Below, piece by piece: positions 5,724 to 6,721 of a DNA stretch of 6,721 bases. The DNA comes from Methylovulum sp. Its GTDB lineage: Bacteria > Pseudomonadota > Gammaproteobacteria > Methylococcales > Methylomonadaceae. The stretch is from contig JACXTQ010000123.1 in assembly GCA_016919605.1 (NCBI GenBank), positions 1 through 6,721 on the forward strand, in the 5' to 3' direction. The notes below the pieces were generated by a model. It did no database searches, was not told where the DNA came from, and saw nothing but the letters and a program-made list of their open reading frames with translations. Position 1 is the stretch's first letter. Each line of letters starts with the position of its first letter. The position numbers and the translations under genes are program-made.

Positions 5724-5760
5724 CTTTTCACCTGTTATGACTATAACAGAACTGGAAAAG
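5724..5760. repeat. Inverted repeat in the pgk-rpoZ gap, overlapping the candidate promoter
   Basis: A perfect 7-bp repeat, CTGTTAT (5732-5738) and ATAACAG (5743-5749), has a four-base centre. An outer 6-bp pair, CTTTTC (5724-5729) and GAAAAG (5755-5760), is offset by an uneven internal loop (2 and 5 bases). On the minus strand a T-rich run (5709-5704) lies 14 bases further on. It could be an operator over the -10 or, as RNA from pgk read-through, a hairpin acting as a weak terminator. Confidence 0.42.
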
Positions 5761-5769
5761 TGCAGTGAA
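5740..5769 (-). promoter_or_regulatory. Candidate extended -10 promoter for rpoZ-spoT
   Basis: On the minus strand, TG-T-TATAGT (TG at 5748-5747, hexamer 5745-5740, 5 of 6) forms an extended -10. An 18-base spacer separates it from TTCACT (5769-5764, 4 of 6) as -35, and an AT-rich stretch lies just upstream at about 5770-5787. Transcription would start near 5733, about 78 bases before the rpoZ ATG. The -10 lies inside the dyad at 5732-5749. Confidence 0.35.
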
Positions 5770-5815
5770 CTTATATTAATTTATTCGGTTGCCAGTGTGA
5801 AAATGGCGGATGGGG

Positions 5816-6721
5816 TTATTGTCTGGATTTTAAGATAGCCACAGCCGGCAATTCTTTGCCTTCCAAAAATTCCAAGAACGCGCCACCGCCTGTTGAGGTG
5901 TAAGACACATCGTTTTCAATGCCAAACTTGTCAATCGCCGCCAAGGTGTCACCGCCACCGGCAATGGAGAAAGCAGGGCTTTCGGCAATGGCTTTTGCCA
6001 AAGCTTGGGTACCGTGGCTGAATTGCTCGATTTCAAACACGCCGACCGGGCCGTTCCAGACGATGGTGCCGGCAGATTTTAATAACTGTGCGTATTGGGC
6101 TGAAGTTTCCGGCCCAATGTCCAACACTAAGTCATCAATCTCAATTTCGGAGACTTTTTTCACGGTGGCGACCGCAGCATCAGAAAATTCTTTGGCACAA
6201 ACGACATCGACCGGAATAGGGATGTCGGAACCGGCTTTTTTGGCCGCTGCAATCAGGCTTTGTGCTTCGGCGATTAAATCGGGTTCATACAGGGATTTGC
6301 CGACCGGAAAGCCCGCTGCGGCGATAAAGGTATTGGCAATGCCGCCGCCAACAATCAGTTGGTCCACTTTGGTGGACAAGGATTTTAACACGGTCAGTTT
6401 GGTTGACACTTTGGAGCCGCCGACAATCGCCACTAAGGGTTTGGCGGGTGTTTCCAAGGCTTTGCCCAGTGCGTCCAATTCGCTGGCCAACAACGGGCCG
6501 GCACAGACAGTGGTGGCGAATTTGGCAACGCTGTGGGTAGAGGCTTGCGCCCGGTGCGCAGTGCCAAACGCATCCATAACGAACACGTCACACAACTTAG
6601 CCATTTTTTGCCCCAGCTCATCGCTGTTTTTTTCTTCACCGACATTAAAGCGCACATTTTCGCACAGGACGACTTCACCCGGCACAATCGCCAAGCCTTC
6701 CAGCCAGTCTTTTTCTAAACG
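5816..6721 (-). CDS. pgk: Phosphoglycerate kinase, C-terminal 301 residues (5' end outside window)
   Basis: Glycolytic and gluconeogenic (or Calvin cycle) enzyme that transfers phosphate between 1,3-bisphosphoglycerate and ADP in the cytoplasm. The frame is open to the window edge, so roughly the first 85-90 residues are missing relative to the usual length of about 390. Visible family blocks, in fragment numbering: ENVRFN (21-26), DVFVMDAFGTAHRAQAST (45-62, substrate-side), GGSKVSTKL (101-109), LIVGGGIANTF (122-132), WNGPVGVFE (222-230), SIAGGGDTLAAI (252-263, nucleotide site) and STGGGAFLEFLEG (276-288). No disruption is seen and the stop is TAA at 5818-5816. The upstream neighbour lies outside the window, so its metabolic operon cannot be judged. 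Confidence 0.98.
   Translation of the reverse strand, partial: RLEKDWLEGLAIVPGEVVLCENVRFNVGEEKNSDELGQKMAKLCDVFVMDAFGTAHRAQASTHSVAKFATTVCAGPLLASELDALGKALETPAKPLVAIVGGSKVSTKLTVLKSLSTKVDQLIVGGGIANTFIAAAGFPVGKSLYEPDLIAEAQSLIAAAKKAGSDIPIPVDVVCAKEFSDAAVATVKKVSEIEIDDLVLDIGPETSAQYAQLLKSAGTIVWNGPVGVFEIEQFSHGTQALAKAIAESPAFSIAGGGDTLAAIDKFGIENDVSYTSTGGGAFLEFLEGKELPAVAILKSRQ

Overview
The window is a piece of a proteobacterial chromosome, most likely gammaproteobacterial. Pgk, RpoZ and SpoT read like the gammaproteobacterial families, and a Pil-Chp type chemosensory operon lies beside them. My guess of a methanotroph-like lineage (Methylococcales or relatives) rests on general resemblance only and is weak. 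All real genes lie on the minus strand, so the biological reading direction runs from base 6721 down to base 1. I see no insertion sequence, CRISPR array, tRNA or rRNA.

Bases 6721-5816 hold the C-terminal three quarters of phosphoglycerate kinase (pgk), cut by the window edge. A 160-base gap follows, with a dyad symmetry lying over a possible rpoZ promoter. Next come rpoZ (RNA polymerase omega, 5655-5416) and, after 16 bases, spoT (bifunctional (p)ppGpp synthetase/hydrolase, 5399-3249). The pair is probably one operon. Omega and ppGpp act at the same enzyme, since omega forms part of a ppGpp site on RNA polymerase.

Bases 3248-2534 are a 715-base AT-rich gap without a convincing gene. It is full of inverted repeats: a terminator-like hairpin with a T6 tract for spoT, an 8-bp long-range inverted repeat that could close a small RNA, a bulged 43-base hairpin, a 7-bp cruciform and a 9-bp dyad ahead of the next operon.

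Bases 2533-1 hold a chemosensory operon of the type that controls type IV pili: a fused pseudo-receiver/receiver response regulator in the PilG position, a single-domain PilH-like regulator, a CheW/PilI-like adaptor, and the start of a ChpA/PilL-like histidine kinase (cut by the window edge) that overlaps the adaptor gene by ATGA. In the usual logic, a membrane receptor couples through CheW to the ChpA kinase, which phosphorylates the two receivers to steer pilus extension and retraction. No receptor (PilJ) or methyltransferase (PilK) gene lies between the adaptor and the kinase here.

The genes are of known families. The less ordinary parts are the fused regulator with a degenerate first receiver, the compact receptor-less gene order, and the structured non-coding DNA around spoT and rpoZ. 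I found no clear evidence of a wholly new system.
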